Part shown: piece by piece, positions 1-11,218 of the stretch
Numbering within the stretch: position 1 is the first letter of the stretch
Layout of the letters: each line of letters starts with the position of its first letter
From: G963422745 sp965214285
GTDB taxonomy: Bacteria; Actinomycetota; Acidimicrobiia; Acidimicrobiales; Aldehydirespiratoraceae
Length of the DNA stretch: 64,000 nucleotides
Direction: 5' to 3'
NCBI GenBank assembly: GCA_965214285.1
Contig: OZ243946.1
Location: 806,001-870,000 of the forward strand
Translations under genes and position numbers: made by a program
Notes under the pieces: model-generated
What the model was told of the DNA's origin: nothing
Database searches by the model: none
What the model saw: the letters and a program-made list of their open reading frames with translations, nothing else

Positions 1-1
1 C

Positions 2-2679
2 ACGGCCATCGCCGGCGTGTTCCTTCAATGGGAGCTGCACAACGACGCAGGCTGGCCGTTCCTGCCCTCGGCGCTGACGGGCGTGGCCCTCTCGGCGCTG
101 CTGGGTGTGCTGACGCATTGGGTCATCATGCGGCCGCTGCGCCGGGCCAGCTCGCTGATCCGGGTGATCGCCACCCTGGGCGTGCTGGTGCTGATCCAGG
201 CCGGGGTGGTGATCCGCTACGGCTCCAACGCCCGTCAGGTCGACAGCTGGCTGCCGACGGACCGGGTCACCCTGTGGGGCGACGTGGCGATCACCGTCGA
301 CCGGCTGATCCTGTTCGCCATCGCCTCGGTGTCGGCGGGGCTGCTGTGGCTGATGTACCGCAACAGCCGCTTCGGCCTGGCCACCGAGGCGGTCTCCGAG
401 AGCGAGCGGGCCGCCGCGGCGATAGGCCTGTCGCCCAACAAGATCGCCATCCAGAACTGGGCGCTGGGCTCGGCCATCGCGGCCGTCGCCGGCATCCTGG
501 TGGTGCCGATCATCACCTTGCAGGTCACCGCCATGACCTCGCTGGTGCTGGCCGCCCTGGCAGCCGCGCTGGTCGGCGACTTCCGCTCGTTCCCCATCGC
601 CACCGCAGCCGGCCTGGCGCTGGGCATCGGCCAGACCCTGGTCGGGCGCTACGTGGACCAGCAGGGACTCGGGCAGTCGCTGCCGTTCCTGGTGATCATC
701 GCCCTGCTGGTGTTCAGGGGCCGCTCGCTGCCGCTGCGCGACTACTTCCTGCGCGAGCTGCCGATGATCGGCAACGGGCGGATGTCGTGGGACTGGACGA
801 TCTTCGCCACCGGCACCGTCGTCTTCTTGATGCTGACCAAGCAGGCCAAGTGGATCGACGCCCTCACCGTGTCGCTCGGCGTCGGCATCGTGCTGCTGTC
901 GATCGTGGTGCTCACAGGCTACGCCGGGCAGCTCTCGCTCGCCCAGTACACCATCGCCGGCTTCGGCGCATACGTGGCCGGGCGCCTGGTCGCCGTGTTC
1001 GACACCCCGTTCCTGCTGGCGCTGGCCGCCGGGGTCGCCGCGGCGGTGCCGCTGGGCTTCGTGTTCGCCCTGCCGGCGGTGCGCACCCGCGGGATCAACC
1101 TGGCGATCGTCACGCTCGGCCTTGGCACCACCATCGAGCTGATGCTGTTTCGCAACCGCGAATACACCGGCGGCGTGCAGGGCACCCAGGTCGGCAGCCC
1201 GGACCTGTTCGGCTACGACATCGGCTCGATCCGGCACCCCGAGCGCTACGGCATCTTCGTGATGGCCATGGCGCTGCTGGCCGTGTGGGTGGTCTCCAAC
1301 GTGCGCCGGGGCCGCAGCGGGCGGCGCCTGATCGCAGTGCGCACCAACGAGCGAGCCGCGGCGGCGCTCGGCATCGACGTGATGGTCGCCAAGCTGTTCG
1401 CCTTCTCGCTGGCCTCGGCCATAGCCGCCCTCGGCGGGATCCTGCTGGCGTTCCGGCTGACCTCGATCAGCTACCCGTCGTTCACCAACCTCACCTCGAT
1501 CCTGTTCGTGGGCCTGGCGCTGGTCGGCGGGGTCGGGCACCTGCTGGGCGCCTTCGTGGGGGCCACGATGGCCACGGCCGGGTTCAGCCAGGAGATCCTG
1601 AACTCGACCTGGGGCGGCGTGGGTCGCTGGCTGCAGCTCATCAGCGGCATCGCCATCTTGTTGATGGTGCTGGGCTACAAGGACGGCGTGGCCGCCGAGT
1701 GGGTCAAGATCTTCCGGCTCGCCAAGAAGGCCCGCAAGTGGGGCCGCACCTACCTGATCGACCTCAGCGACATCGCCGATCCCGACGCGGACCCGAACGA
1801 GCAGACCAGGGTGCCGCCGCGGACGCTGACGATCGAGAACCTGACGGTGCGCTACGGGGCGGTGGTCGCCGTGGACGACGTGAGCTACACGCTCGAGCCG
1901 GGCACCATCACCGGGCTGATCGGCCCCAACGGCGCGGGCAAGACCTCGCTGATCGATGCCGTGAGCGGCTTCACGCCAGGCGAGGGCCGCGTGCTCGTGG
2001 ACGGCACCGACATCTCCAGGCTGGCGCCGGCCAGGCGCGCCCGGTCCGGCGTGGCCCGTTCGTTTCAGTCGCTGGAGCTCTTCGAGGACGCCACCGTCTT
2101 CGAGAACCTCTCCGTGGCCGCGGACCCTCAGGATTTGCGCTCGTATCTGCGCGACCTGGTGGCCCCGGCCAACCCGCCGTTCCCGCCCGAGGTGGTGCGG
2201 GCGATCATCGAGTTCCAGCTCGACCAGGACCTGCACCGCGACGTGAAGGACCTGGCCTACGGCAAGCGGCGCCTGCTAGCCATCGCCAGGGCGGTGGCCA
2301 TGCACCCCAGCGTGCTGCTGCTCGATGAGCCCGTGGCGGGGCTGAGCACCGCCGAGAGCGAGGAGCTGGCCGAGGTGGTGCGCCGCCTGGCGCTGGACTG
2401 GGGGATCGCCGTGCTGGTCGTGGAGCACGACATGAACTTCGTCAACGACGTCTGCGATCAGGTGGTGGTGCTCGACTTCGGCAAGGTGATCGCGGCAGGC
2501 CCGCCGGCTGCGATCCGCAGCGACCCTGCGGTGATCGCCGCCTATCTCGGCACCGCCGCCGACGAGCCCGACAGTGCCGCAGACGCGGCCTCCGGCGGCG
2601 AGCCCGAGACTGAGGCTGCGCCCGAGGCTGGGGCTGAGGCTGCGACAGAGGCCGCGGCGCCGCTGGCAGGGGGCGGGTC

Positions 2680-2683
<4 letters not shown>
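2..2683 (+). CDS. Branched-chain amino acid-type ABC importer, LivH-LivM-LivG fusion (5' end outside window)
   Basis: Three importer parts that are normally separate are read in one frame. Counting from GTG 17, residues to about 245 form a LivH-type permease, about 250-560 a LivM-type permease (GYAGQLSLAQ near its start), and about 595-850 a LivG-type ATPase with Walker A GPNGAGKTS, a YGKRR signature variant and LLLDEPVAGL. An Ala/Glu-rich tail ends the protein. The frame is open to the window edge and the residues before GTG 17 (TAIAG) still fit LivH, so roughly 50 N-terminal residues are missing. The family imports branched-chain amino acids, amides, urea or aromatic acids; the substrate here is unknown and no binding protein is visible. 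Confidence 0.9.
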
Positions 2684-3576
<893 letters not shown>

Positions 3577-3582
3577 CTGATC

Positions 3583-5508
3583 GTGGGATACCGCACCGTC
3601 GACCTCCCCGACGTCGACCTCGACGAGTTCGACAAGATCCCGTTCTTCGAGCGGATGAAGCTGCTGCAGCTCCACTGGGTCGAGCACGGCTTTGGCACGC
3701 CCAAGCAGACCGGCACCTTCTACGCCTGGAAGATCTTCCTCTACGCCCTGTTCGGCCTGATCGTCGCCGGGGCCTTCACCGCCGGGCTCGAGTTCGACGA
3801 CATCGGCGGCTGGTGGGACGAGCCGATCCTCTACCAGAAGCTGATGATCTGGACGATCCTGCTGGAGGTGCTCGGCCTGGCGGCCACCTGCGGCCCGCTG
3901 GCGTTCCACTTCGACCCGCCCATCGGCGGGGTGCTGTACTGGTGGCAGGCCGACACGCTGCGGGTGCCGCCGTACCCCAACCACGTGCCGTTCACCAAGG
4001 GCACCCGCCGCACCCCGTGGGACACCGGCCTCTACAAGCTGATCCTGGCCAGCCTGGTGCTGCTGCTGGTGCTGTCGCCACAGGAAGTAGAGGGCCTGCC
4101 CGACGGGCGCAGCGGCGTGCTGCCGCAATGGGCGGTGCTGATCTACTGCGGGCTGATCCTGCTGATGGCGCTGCGCGACAAGATCATCTTCTTGTCGGCC
4201 CGCTCCGAGCAGTACGTGCCCACGCTGCTGTGCTTCGCGCTGTTCAGCAACTTCACAGACATGATCATCGCCGCCAAGGTCTTCATCGTGGTGGTCTGGA
4301 TGGGGGCGGGCTTCTCGAAGTTCAACCACGGCTTCTCGTCCACGGTGTCGATCATGGTCCAGAACACGCCGTGGGTCGTCTGGGACAAGTTCCGCAAGGC
4401 CACGGTGAAGGACTATCCCAACGACATCCGTCCGTCGCGGGTCACCCATCTGCTGGCGCACATCGGCGGCACCACCTGCGAGCTGGTGATGCCGCTGGTG
4501 CTGCTGTTCTCGCCGTGGCGCTGGTCGACGTGGATTGCCATCATCGCGATCTGGATGCTGCACAGCTTCATCATCTCCACCTTCCCGCTGGCGGTGCCGC
4601 TGGAGTGGAACGTCTTCTTCGGCTTCTGCGTCGCCTTCCTGTTCTCCAACTTCCACGCCGGCGAGGGCTACGCCGTGACCGACATGGAGCCGGTGCTGCT
4701 GGTCACGGTGATCGTGGCGGCCCTGTCGCCGATCGTGCTGGGGGCATTACGGCCTCAATACGTGTCGTTCCTGGTCGGCATGAAGCAGTACGCCGGCAAC
4801 TGGTCCGCGGCGACTTTCTCGCTGCGCAACAAGGAGATCGAGGATCGCATCAACGACAAGATCGTCAAGTCCGCCGACAACCAGATCGACCAGCTCGAGC
4901 CGCTGTTCGGCATGGAGATTTCGGAGATCTTCATCCAGAAGGCCGTGGCGTTCCGGATGATGCACCCCATGGGGCGCATGCACATCTCCGGTCTGATGGT
5001 GCATGTGGACGACCTCGACTCGCGCATCCAGCGCGAGGGCGAGTTCCTGAGCAACGTGCTGACTGGCTGGAACTTTGGTGACGGCCACTGCCTCGATGAG
5101 CGCCTGCTGGAGGGCTGGCAGGAGCGCTGCGAGTACGAGCCCGGCGACGTGATCGCCGTGTTCACCGAGTCGCAGCCTGCGTTCTCCAAGAAGGTGCAGT
5201 ACCGGGTGATGGACGCCGCGCTGGGCACCGTGGAGAAGGGCTGGTACCACAACGACGACGCCTACAACTCCCAGCCGTGGCTGCCCGACGGGCCGATCCC
5301 GCACACCGTCACCTGGCGCCTCGAGGGCTACGAGCCCAAGGGCGTGCCCCATCCCGGCGACGCCCGCGACGTGGCATCGATCGCCCGCGACGGCACCTGG
5401 CTGGTGCCGCGGCTCAGCGGTCGCCCTGGCGACGTGGAGGCGAGCGCTGCGGAGATCGGCACCGGCGGGGACGGCGAGAGGGCGACATCGGATGCCGGTA
5501 CCGGCTGA
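3583..5508 (+). CDS. DUF3556-like multi-pass membrane protein
   Basis: A 641-residue integral membrane protein. The N-terminus (DLPDVDLDEFD, then a GFGTP motif near residue 43) and overall layout resemble the DUF3556 family of mycobacteria and relatives, whose function is not established. Several hydrophobic helices lie between residues about 45 and 400, followed by a soluble C-terminal part of about 230 residues. The GTG start is chosen because a strong Shine-Dalgarno (AGGAGGT at 3567-3573) sits nine bases upstream, immediately after livF. It is probably co-transcribed with the importer genes and with the following oxidoreductase, which may point to lipid or hydrophobic-substrate metabolism. 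Confidence 0.75.
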   Translation: MGYRTVDLPDVDLDEFDKIPFFERMKLLQLHWVEHGFGTPKQTGTFYAWKIFLYALFGLIVAGAFTAGLEFDDIGGWWDEPILYQKLMIWTILLEVLGLAATCGPLAFHFDPPIGGVLYWWQADTLRVPPYPNHVPFTKGTRRTPWDTGLYKLILASLVLLLVLSPQEVEGLPDGRSGVLPQWAVLIYCGLILLMALRDKIIFLSARSEQYVPTLLCFALFSNFTDMIIAAKVFIVVVWMGAGFSKFNHGFSSTVSIMVQNTPWVVWDKFRKATVKDYPNDIRPSRVTHLLAHIGGTTCELVMPLVLLFSPWRWSTWIAIIAIWMLHSFIISTFPLAVPLEWNVFFGFCVAFLFSNFHAGEGYAVTDMEPVLLVTVIVAALSPIVLGALRPQYVSFLVGMKQYAGNWSAATFSLRNKEIEDRINDKIVKSADNQIDQLEPLFGMEISEIFIQKAVAFRMMHPMGRMHISGLMVHVDDLDSRIQREGEFLSNVLTGWNFGDGHCLDERLLEGWQERCEYEPGDVIAVFTESQPAFSKKVQYRVMDAALGTVEKGWYHNDDAYNSQPWLPDGPIPHTVTWRLEGYEPKGVPHPGDARDVASIARDGTWLVPRLSGRPGDVEASAAEIGTGGDGERATSDAGTG

Positions 5509-5542
5509 ACCGGGCGGGCCGGATGCCGGGCCCGGCTGAGGG

Positions 5543-6958
5543 GTGAGCTCCGCCGTCGTCGTCGGCAGCGGCCCGAACGGGTTGGCCGCGGCGGCCCGCC
5601 TGGCACGCGCCGGGCTGGCGGTGACGGTCCTGGAAGCGGCAGACGTCATCGGCGGGGGGACCCGCTCGGCCGAGGCGATCCTCCCCGGCCTGCTGCACGA
5701 CATCTGCTCGGCGTTTCACCCCGTGGCCGCGGCCTCGCCGCTGGTCGCGGACTTCGACCTGGGCGCTCACGGCCTGGCGTGGCTGGCCCCCGAGGCCGAC
5801 TGTGCCCACCCGCTCGACGACGGCACGGCCGCGGTGCTTTACCGTTCCGTCGATCGCACCGCTGTCGGGCTCGGCACCGACGGCCTCAGGTGGCGGGGGC
5901 TCTTCGGCGCGCTGACCTCGGGCTTCGAGGGCCTGTTTGCGGACGTCTCGTTGCCGGTGCTGAGCGTGCCGCGCCATCCGATCCTGACCGGGCGCTTCGG
6001 TGCGCTGGCGCTGCTGCCCGCCACCACGCTCGGGCGTCGCTGGCGCACCGAGCAGGCCAAGGCGCTGTGGGCAGGCATCGCCGCGCACGCCTTCCACCGC
6101 CTGGACCGGCCGATGACCTCAGCCGTGGGGCTGCTGATCGCCGCCGCCGGTCACGTTCACGGCTGGGTCGTGGCCCAGGGCGGGTCGCAGTCCATAGCCG
6201 ATGCGCTCGCTGCGGACCTCGCCGCTCACGGCGGGAGGATCGAGCTCGGTCAGCGGGTCGAGTCCGCAGCGCAGCTCCCCGTGCACGATCTGCTGCTGCT
6301 CGACGTGGCCCCGTCGGCCGCGGCGGCCATCCTCGGCGACCGGCTGCCCGCACGGGTCGCCCGCGCCTACCGTCGTTTCCGCCACGGCCCCGCCGCCTTC
6401 AAGGTCGACTTCGCCGTGGAGGGCCACGTGCCCTGGACCGCGTCCGGCGCAGCAGCCGCGGGCACCGTGCATCTGGGCGGCAGCGCTGCCGAGGTGTACG
6501 CCGGCGAGTTGGCGCTGCACCGAGGCCGCATGCCAGAGCGGCCCTTCGTGCTCGTCGGCCAGCAGTACCTCGCCGACCCCAGCCGCTCCGCGGGCGGCGT
6601 CAACCCGCTGTGGTCATATGCGCATGTGCCGCACGGCTACGACGGCGACGCCACCGAGGCGATCATCGCCCAGATCGAGCGCTTCGCCCCCGGGTTCAGA
6701 GAGCGGGTGGTCGGCACTGCGGTGCGCTCGGCCACCGAGCTGGCGGCCGCCAACCCCAACTTCGTCGGCGGCGACATCCTCGGCGGCGCATCCACGCCGC
6801 GGCAGTTGCTGTTGCGGCCCCGTTTCGGCGCCGACCCGTACTACACCGGCGTGCCGGGGGCGTATCTGTGCTCGGCGTCGACGCCCCCCGGCGCCGGGGC
6901 GCACGGCCTCTGCGGGCTCAACGCCGCCGACCGGGCCCTGGCCTCCCTGCACCGCTGA
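5543..6958 (+). CDS. Phytoene dehydrogenase-like FAD-dependent oxidoreductase
   Basis: A 471-residue flavoprotein. The N-terminal Rossmann motif VVVGSGPNGLAAA with the acidic end of the second strand (VTVLEA) and the GGGTRS segment are typical of the phytoene desaturase/carotenoid isomerase (CrtI-like) family, and the C-terminal GAYLCSASTPPGAGAHGLCG is its usual FAD-binding end. Family members desaturate, saturate or isomerise polyenes and other hydrophobic substrates; no carotenoid genes are nearby, so the substrate is unknown. GTG 5543 follows the DUF3556 gene by 34 bases, with GAGG overlapping the start region, suggesting the same operon. It converges with the next minus-strand genes. Confidence 0.85.
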   Translation: MSSAVVVGSGPNGLAAAARLARAGLAVTVLEAADVIGGGTRSAEAILPGLLHDICSAFHPVAAASPLVADFDLGAHGLAWLAPEADCAHPLDDGTAAVLYRSVDRTAVGLGTDGLRWRGLFGALTSGFEGLFADVSLPVLSVPRHPILTGRFGALALLPATTLGRRWRTEQAKALWAGIAAHAFHRLDRPMTSAVGLLIAAAGHVHGWVVAQGGSQSIADALAADLAAHGGRIELGQRVESAAQLPVHDLLLLDVAPSAAAAILGDRLPARVARAYRRFRHGPAAFKVDFAVEGHVPWTASGAAAAGTVHLGGSAAEVYAGELALHRGRMPERPFVLVGQQYLADPSRSAGGVNPLWSYAHVPHGYDGDATEAIIAQIERFAPGFRERVVGTAVRSATELAAANPNFVGGDILGGASTPRQLLLRPRFGADPYYTGVPGAYLCSASTPPGAGAHGLCGLNAADRALASLHR

Positions 6959-7020
6959 CCGCCCCGGGTCGCCACCGCCGGACAGGCTGAGAGGGGTCTG
7001 TTTGCAGCCAGGGCCTCGGC

Positions 7021-7692
7021 TCAGCCGCTGGCCGTCCCCGGCTCGTCACCGCCGGGCCTTCGCCCGAGGTCGTGGATCACGTCGCCGATCCTGATGACCT
7101 CCGGCTCGTGCGTGGCCATGACGATCAGCTTCCGCTCGTCGTCTCGGCTGCTCGTCAGCCACGAGCGGACGTTGTGCGCGGACTCTTGATCCAGCGCTGA
7201 GAGCGGCTCGTCGAGGACGGCGATGCGGTAGGGCCGGGCCAGCGCCAGCAGCAGCGACGCCTTCTGCTTCTCGCCTGAGCTGAACGCGACCGGACGCCGG
7301 CACAGCAGCTCGTCTGTCATCTGCAGGGCATCGGAGAGGTCCCACCACGAGGTGGTCAGCTGCGAGCCGTGCAGCCGGGCGATGTACTCGCACTGGTTCA
7401 GGACGCTCATGTCCACGAACACGGTCGGCGCAGCAGGGCAGTACGCCACTGCCGCACGCACGCTCCGGTCCCCCGGAGGCATGCCGTCGACGAGGATCTC
7501 CCCGCTGTGGCCGTCCGTGACGCCTGCGACGGCTTTCAGCAGCGTGGTCTTTCCCGATCCGTTGGGGCCGATCACGCAGACCAGCGCCGGCGCCTCCCAG
7601 TCGAAGCTCTGAGCTTCGAGGATGCAACGCCCGTCCGCCACGACCGACACGTCGCTGCCCGTGATACGAGGGTCCCCGTCCGCTGTCACCAT
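7021..7692 (-). CDS. ABC transporter ATP-binding protein
   Basis: A 223-residue cytoplasmic ATPase with Walker A GPNGSGKTT, signature FSSGEKQK and Walker B IAVLDEPLSALD followed by the switch histidine in VMATHEP. ATG 7692 is preferred over a much longer upstream extension because it overlaps the stop of the upstream membrane gene (ATGGTGA arrangement) and begins right at the ABC domain. It most resembles ATPases of small exporters or of ABC-2 type systems. The natural partner is the upstream 437-residue membrane protein, and the small single-helix protein at the head of the operon may be an accessory. Substrate unknown. Confidence 0.88.
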   Translation of the reverse strand: MVTADGDPRITGSDVSVVADGRCILEAQSFDWEAPALVCVIGPNGSGKTTLLKAVAGVTDGHSGEILVDGMPPGDRSVRAAVAYCPAAPTVFVDMSVLNQCEYIARLHGSQLTTSWWDLSDALQMTDELLCRRPVAFSSGEKQKASLLLALARPYRIAVLDEPLSALDQESAHNVRSWLTSSRDDERKLIVMATHEPEVIRIGDVIHDLGRRPGGDEPGTASG

Positions 7693-8999
7693 CGCTGCCT
7701 CACCATGATCGTGCACGACAAGGCGATGACCGCGACCACAGCGACCATCACCGACATCCCCGCAGCCGCGTTCTCCGTGGCCCACAGGTGGGCGCCCACC
7801 GCGCCTGCCGCGGCAAGCACCACAGGGCCGGCCATGCGAGCCGATATGGCCAGACCGAGCGCTTGGGGGCCGCGGTCCAACAGCAGCTCGGCAAACCGCA
7901 GCTCGCGGGCGAGCGCACTCGGCAAGGCGCTGATGACACCCATGCTCAGCACAGCGACGGCCAAGCCGACTGCCTGCAGCGTTGGCAAGGCCGCGGCCAG
8001 CACGAGACCGGCGACGCAGGCCAGCACTCCGGCGGCCGTCACCCGTGCTGCGACGCCTGCGAGGTGGCCAGGCGGGAAGGTCATGGGTACCCGATCCCAC
8101 ACGGTTGTCTCGATTCGCAGGCGCGTCACCGTTTCGAGCCCGACGAAGAAGGCGATGATCCCGGCTACGACGGGATAGCCATAGCCGGGACTCGGTGCGG
8201 CAACGACGATGCAGATCACGGCCGCGGCGAGCACGCCCAGACGGACGATGCCAGGGCGGCCGTCGATCGGCACACGGCGCGAGAAACGGGTCTCCGGCAC
8301 CAGCCGGCTCGCGAGATGAAGGTCGCTTGGGGTCAGCAGGTAGATGCGGGGGACGGTTTCATACAGCACCTCCGCCCGCAACACGAGCCTCTGAAACGGG
8401 ATCGCCTCCAAGCCGAAGGCCGCCGCCGCGGCAGCCGCCGGCACGAGCAGCACTGCCACGAGCAGAACCGCCGGCTGCGAGACGGGCAGGGTCAGGCCGA
8501 CCAGGGCGGCCGCGAGGACCGGCACGAGCACCACGCCGCCCAGCCGGCTCAGGGCGTGCCTGCTCTGCAAGGCCAGCGACAGGGCGACAAGGGCCGCGGC
8601 GAGCAGGGCGGTCCCCAGCGCCAGCCCTACCGCCGTCTGCGCGCTCGATGCCAGCGGGCGGCTCAGCGCGAACGCCACGATCGCCGCGACGACGCCGCTC
8701 AGGAAGAGCCGCGCTGCCAGCAGGCCACGCAGCGACCAGCCGAGATGCTGCGGTCCTCGGCCCACGTGCAGCAGCGTCGGGAGATCGACGAACAGCGGGA
8801 GCCTGCCCCGAACCGACGATGCGACCGTCAAGCCGACTGCACCGAGGGCCGCTACTGCGATCGCCACCCGAGAGCCGTCCGATGCGCCTCCGAAATCGCC
8901 GATGTCGTCGACGACGACCATCGCCACGACGCCCACTCCGAGCGCGATCAGATACAGCGAGTAGAGGACGTCGCCTATGGGCCGGCGGGTGCTGCCCAT
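7686..8999 (-). CDS. Multi-pass membrane protein, probable ABC permease partner
   Basis: A 437-residue protein made almost entirely of hydrophobic helices (roughly ten or more) joined by short Arg-rich loops. I do not recognise a named family. Its stop overlaps the start of the ATP-binding gene, which is the main reason to call it the membrane half of that transporter. One longer cytoplasmic-looking loop around residues 215-245 contains a conserved-looking aromatic/charged stretch. ATG 8999 lies 25 bases after the 105-residue gene, so the three genes form one minus-strand operon running from 9342 to 7021. Confidence 0.7.
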   Translation of the reverse strand: MGSTRRPIGDVLYSLYLIALGVGVVAMVVVDDIGDFGGASDGSRVAIAVAALGAVGLTVASSVRGRLPLFVDLPTLLHVGRGPQHLGWSLRGLLAARLFLSGVVAAIVAFALSRPLASSAQTAVGLALGTALLAAALVALSLALQSRHALSRLGGVVLVPVLAAALVGLTLPVSQPAVLLVAVLLVPAAAAAAAFGLEAIPFQRLVLRAEVLYETVPRIYLLTPSDLHLASRLVPETRFSRRVPIDGRPGIVRLGVLAAAVICIVVAAPSPGYGYPVVAGIIAFFVGLETVTRLRIETTVWDRVPMTFPPGHLAGVAARVTAAGVLACVAGLVLAAALPTLQAVGLAVAVLSMGVISALPSALARELRFAELLLDRGPQALGLAISARMAGPVVLAAAGAVGAHLWATENAAAGMSVMVAVVAVIALSCTIMVRQRW

Positions 9000-9024
9000 G
9001 CGGCCTCAACGGCTCTTCGGACTC

Positions 9025-9342
9025 TCAGAACCAGCGCTCCTTGAACGCCGGCGCGGACTTGGACTCGAGGTCGTCGTTCAGGGCCGTCCACGTATTGCCG
9101 TCGTAGAACATCGATGGCCGAATCTCCTTGACCACTCGCCCCGTGGCGCGTTCGCGGATCCTGTAGCCGTTGCCGTAGACGCCAATGCTGACATCGCCGC
9201 CGCCCATCGTGACGACAGCGACGATCAGCCCGAGAAGCGTGGACGACCAGCGTCTGATGAACGAGACTCGAAAGACCTCGATCTCGTAGACCTCCGAGGC
9301 AGCCGGTTCGGCTTGCTCAGACGGCTCAGATGGCATTGTCAT
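9025..9342 (-). CDS. Small single-helix membrane protein, unknown function
   Basis: A 105-residue protein with an acidic, Ser/Glu-rich start, then the segment VFRVSFIRRWSSTLLGLIVA forming the approach to one membrane helix, and a polar C-terminal domain containing GNGYRIRERATGRVVKEIRP and ending KERWF. I do not recognise the family. The start is ATG 9342 because a clear Shine-Dalgarno (GGAGGT, complement of 9349-9354) is correctly spaced. It heads the three-gene minus-strand operon with the membrane protein and ATPase, so it may be a small regulatory or assembly subunit of that transporter; this is inference from position only. Confidence 0.75.
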   Translation of the reverse strand: MTMPSEPSEQAEPAASEVYEIEVFRVSFIRRWSSTLLGLIVAVVTMGGGDVSIGVYGNGYRIRERATGRVVKEIRPSMFYDGNTWTALNDDLESKSAPAFKERWF

Positions 9343-9425
9343 GGGCGACCTCCACTGGCGTGCTCGCTGCATGATCGGCGCACATCGTAAGCCGCCGGAG
9401 TTCCCGAAGGGCCTGGCAGGCCGGC

Positions 9426-10997
9426 TCAGGAGACGGCTCGGTCCATGCCCGCCCAGTACGGGGCTCGCAGCGCCACCTTGTCGGGCTTGCCGACCGGGGT
9501 GAGCGGCACCTCGTCGATGTAGTCCACGGACTTGGGCGCCTGCTGCGGGCCCTTGGCCTCGCGCACCAGGAGCTGCAGCTCGCGGGTCAGCTCCGCGGAC
9601 GGCTCGTGGCCGGCCTTGAGCACCACCAGCGCCTTGACCGCTTCGCCCCAGCGCTCGTCGGGCACCCCGATCACCGCCGTCATCGACACGGCCTGATGCG
9701 TGCTGATCACGTCCTCGACCTCGCGGGGGAACACGTTGAACCCGCCGCTGATCACCATGTCCTTGGTGCGGTCCACGATGTAGAGGAAGCCGTCGTCGTC
9801 GAAGCGCCCCACGTCGCCGGTGTGCAGCCAGTCGCCCGACAGCGCCTCGGCGGTCTGGTCCGGCAGATCCTTGTAGCCGTGCATCACCAGCGGGCCTCTG
9901 GTGCAGATCTCGCCGGACTCGCCGGGCCGCACGGGCTGGTCGTCGGGATCGAGCAGGGCGACGTGCATCCAGGGCACCGGCTTGCCGCACGACGCCAGCC
10001 GCTCGGGCTTCGACAGGTCGTGCTCGCCTTTCTTCAGGTGAGCGATCACCATCGGCGCCTCGGTCTGGCCGTAGAACTGGAAGAAGATCGGCCCCCAGTG
10101 CTCGATGGCCTCGGCGAGCTTGGCGGGGCTCATCGGCGAGGCCCCGTAGAAGACCGTCTCCATGGTCGACATGTCTGCCGTGGCGCAGCGGGGGCTCGCC
10201 TGCAGCGCATACAGCATCGCCGGCACGATCAGCGTGGCCGTGATCCGGTGCCGTTCGACGGTGTCGTAGAACCCGTCGGGGTCGAAGCCGTCCATCACTA
10301 CGAAGGCGCCGCCGCTGAGCAGCACCGGGGCGAGCAGCGACAGCGCGGCGTGCGACAGCGGCGTGACGACCAGGATCCGCAGCTCGGCCGGGAACTCCCA
10401 TTCGGCCATCTGGATCCAGGTCATCGAGGCCCAGACCCGCTGGCTCATCAGCACGCCCTTGGGGTGGCCGGTGGTGCCGCCGGTGTAGACGATGGTGCAG
10501 AGGTCTTCGGGCGCCACCTCGGGCGCGGTCAGCGGCTGCGGCTCGAAGGTCGCCGCCAGCGCCAGGTAGTCCTCGCCCACGTCGTTTGGCCCCAGGCCCA
10601 GCAGCAGCAGATGCGGGTGGCGCGCCTTGAGCTCGGCGGCGCGGCCTGAGAAGTGCTCGGGGTCGAAGACCAGGCACTCGACCTCGGCGTCGGCGATCAC
10701 GTAGTCGTGGTCGCTGAGCTGGCCCATCGGGTGCAGCGGGGTGACGACGCAGCCGTTTGCCAGCGAGGCGGTCATGTTGACGAGCACCTCGGGGCGGTTC
10801 TTGGAGAGCACGGCGATACGGCTCGCCTGGCCCAGGCCGTGGCGGCGCTGGGCCTGCAGCATCCGGCTGGTCTGGCGCCTGACATCGGCGTAGCTCAGCA
10901 CCTGGTCGTCGAGCAGCACGCACGGCTCGTCGTCGAGCGCTTCGAGGCTGCGGATGACGAGGTGCGGGAACAGCGGCTGGTCGAAGAGAGGACTCAC
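9426..10997 (-). CDS. Acyl-CoA synthetase / AMP-dependent ligase (fatty or aromatic acid type)
   Basis: A 523-residue member of the ANL adenylating family that activates a carboxylic acid with ATP and CoA. The P-loop-like motif YTGGTTGHPKG, the YGQTEAP aromatic/TE motif, the hinge-region DWLHTGDVGRFDDDGFLYIVD and the C-terminal catalytic Lys region (LTPVGKPDKVAL) are all present, so it looks intact. GTG 10997 is chosen: the protein then begins SPLFDQPLF, a natural family start, while the open frame extends 13 codons upstream. In this neighbourhood it could activate a benzoate-like or aliphatic product after desulfation and dehalogenation. It is divergent from the SDR gene at 11219. Confidence 0.9.
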   Translation of the reverse strand: MSPLFDQPLFPHLVIRSLEALDDEPCVLLDDQVLSYADVRRQTSRMLQAQRRHGLGQASRIAVLSKNRPEVLVNMTASLANGCVVTPLHPMGQLSDHDYVIADAEVECLVFDPEHFSGRAAELKARHPHLLLLGLGPNDVGEDYLALAATFEPQPLTAPEVAPEDLCTIVYTGGTTGHPKGVLMSQRVWASMTWIQMAEWEFPAELRILVVTPLSHAALSLLAPVLLSGGAFVVMDGFDPDGFYDTVERHRITATLIVPAMLYALQASPRCATADMSTMETVFYGASPMSPAKLAEAIEHWGPIFFQFYGQTEAPMVIAHLKKGEHDLSKPERLASCGKPVPWMHVALLDPDDQPVRPGESGEICTRGPLVMHGYKDLPDQTAEALSGDWLHTGDVGRFDDDGFLYIVDRTKDMVISGGFNVFPREVEDVISTHQAVSMTAVIGVPDERWGEAVKALVVLKAGHEPSAELTRELQLLVREAKGPQQAPKSVDYIDEVPLTPVGKPDKVALRAPYWAGMDRAVS

Positions 10998-11218
10998 GCC
11001 GCCGACGCTAGCCCTCGGGCCTCCCGGGCCTCCCACCGTCCGAGGCCCGTCAGCACGTCAGAACGGCCGGCCCTCGGCTTGGCGGGTTGCGGCCGGCGTC
11101 ACGGGTTCCCTGAGCGGGTCAGGGGGCGGCGTGGGGCTACGGTGCGGGCCATGAGACTGTCGTCTGCGCCTGGGTACGGGTGCGCCGACGACCGCTCGGG
11201 TGTAGGCGGGCGCTGACG

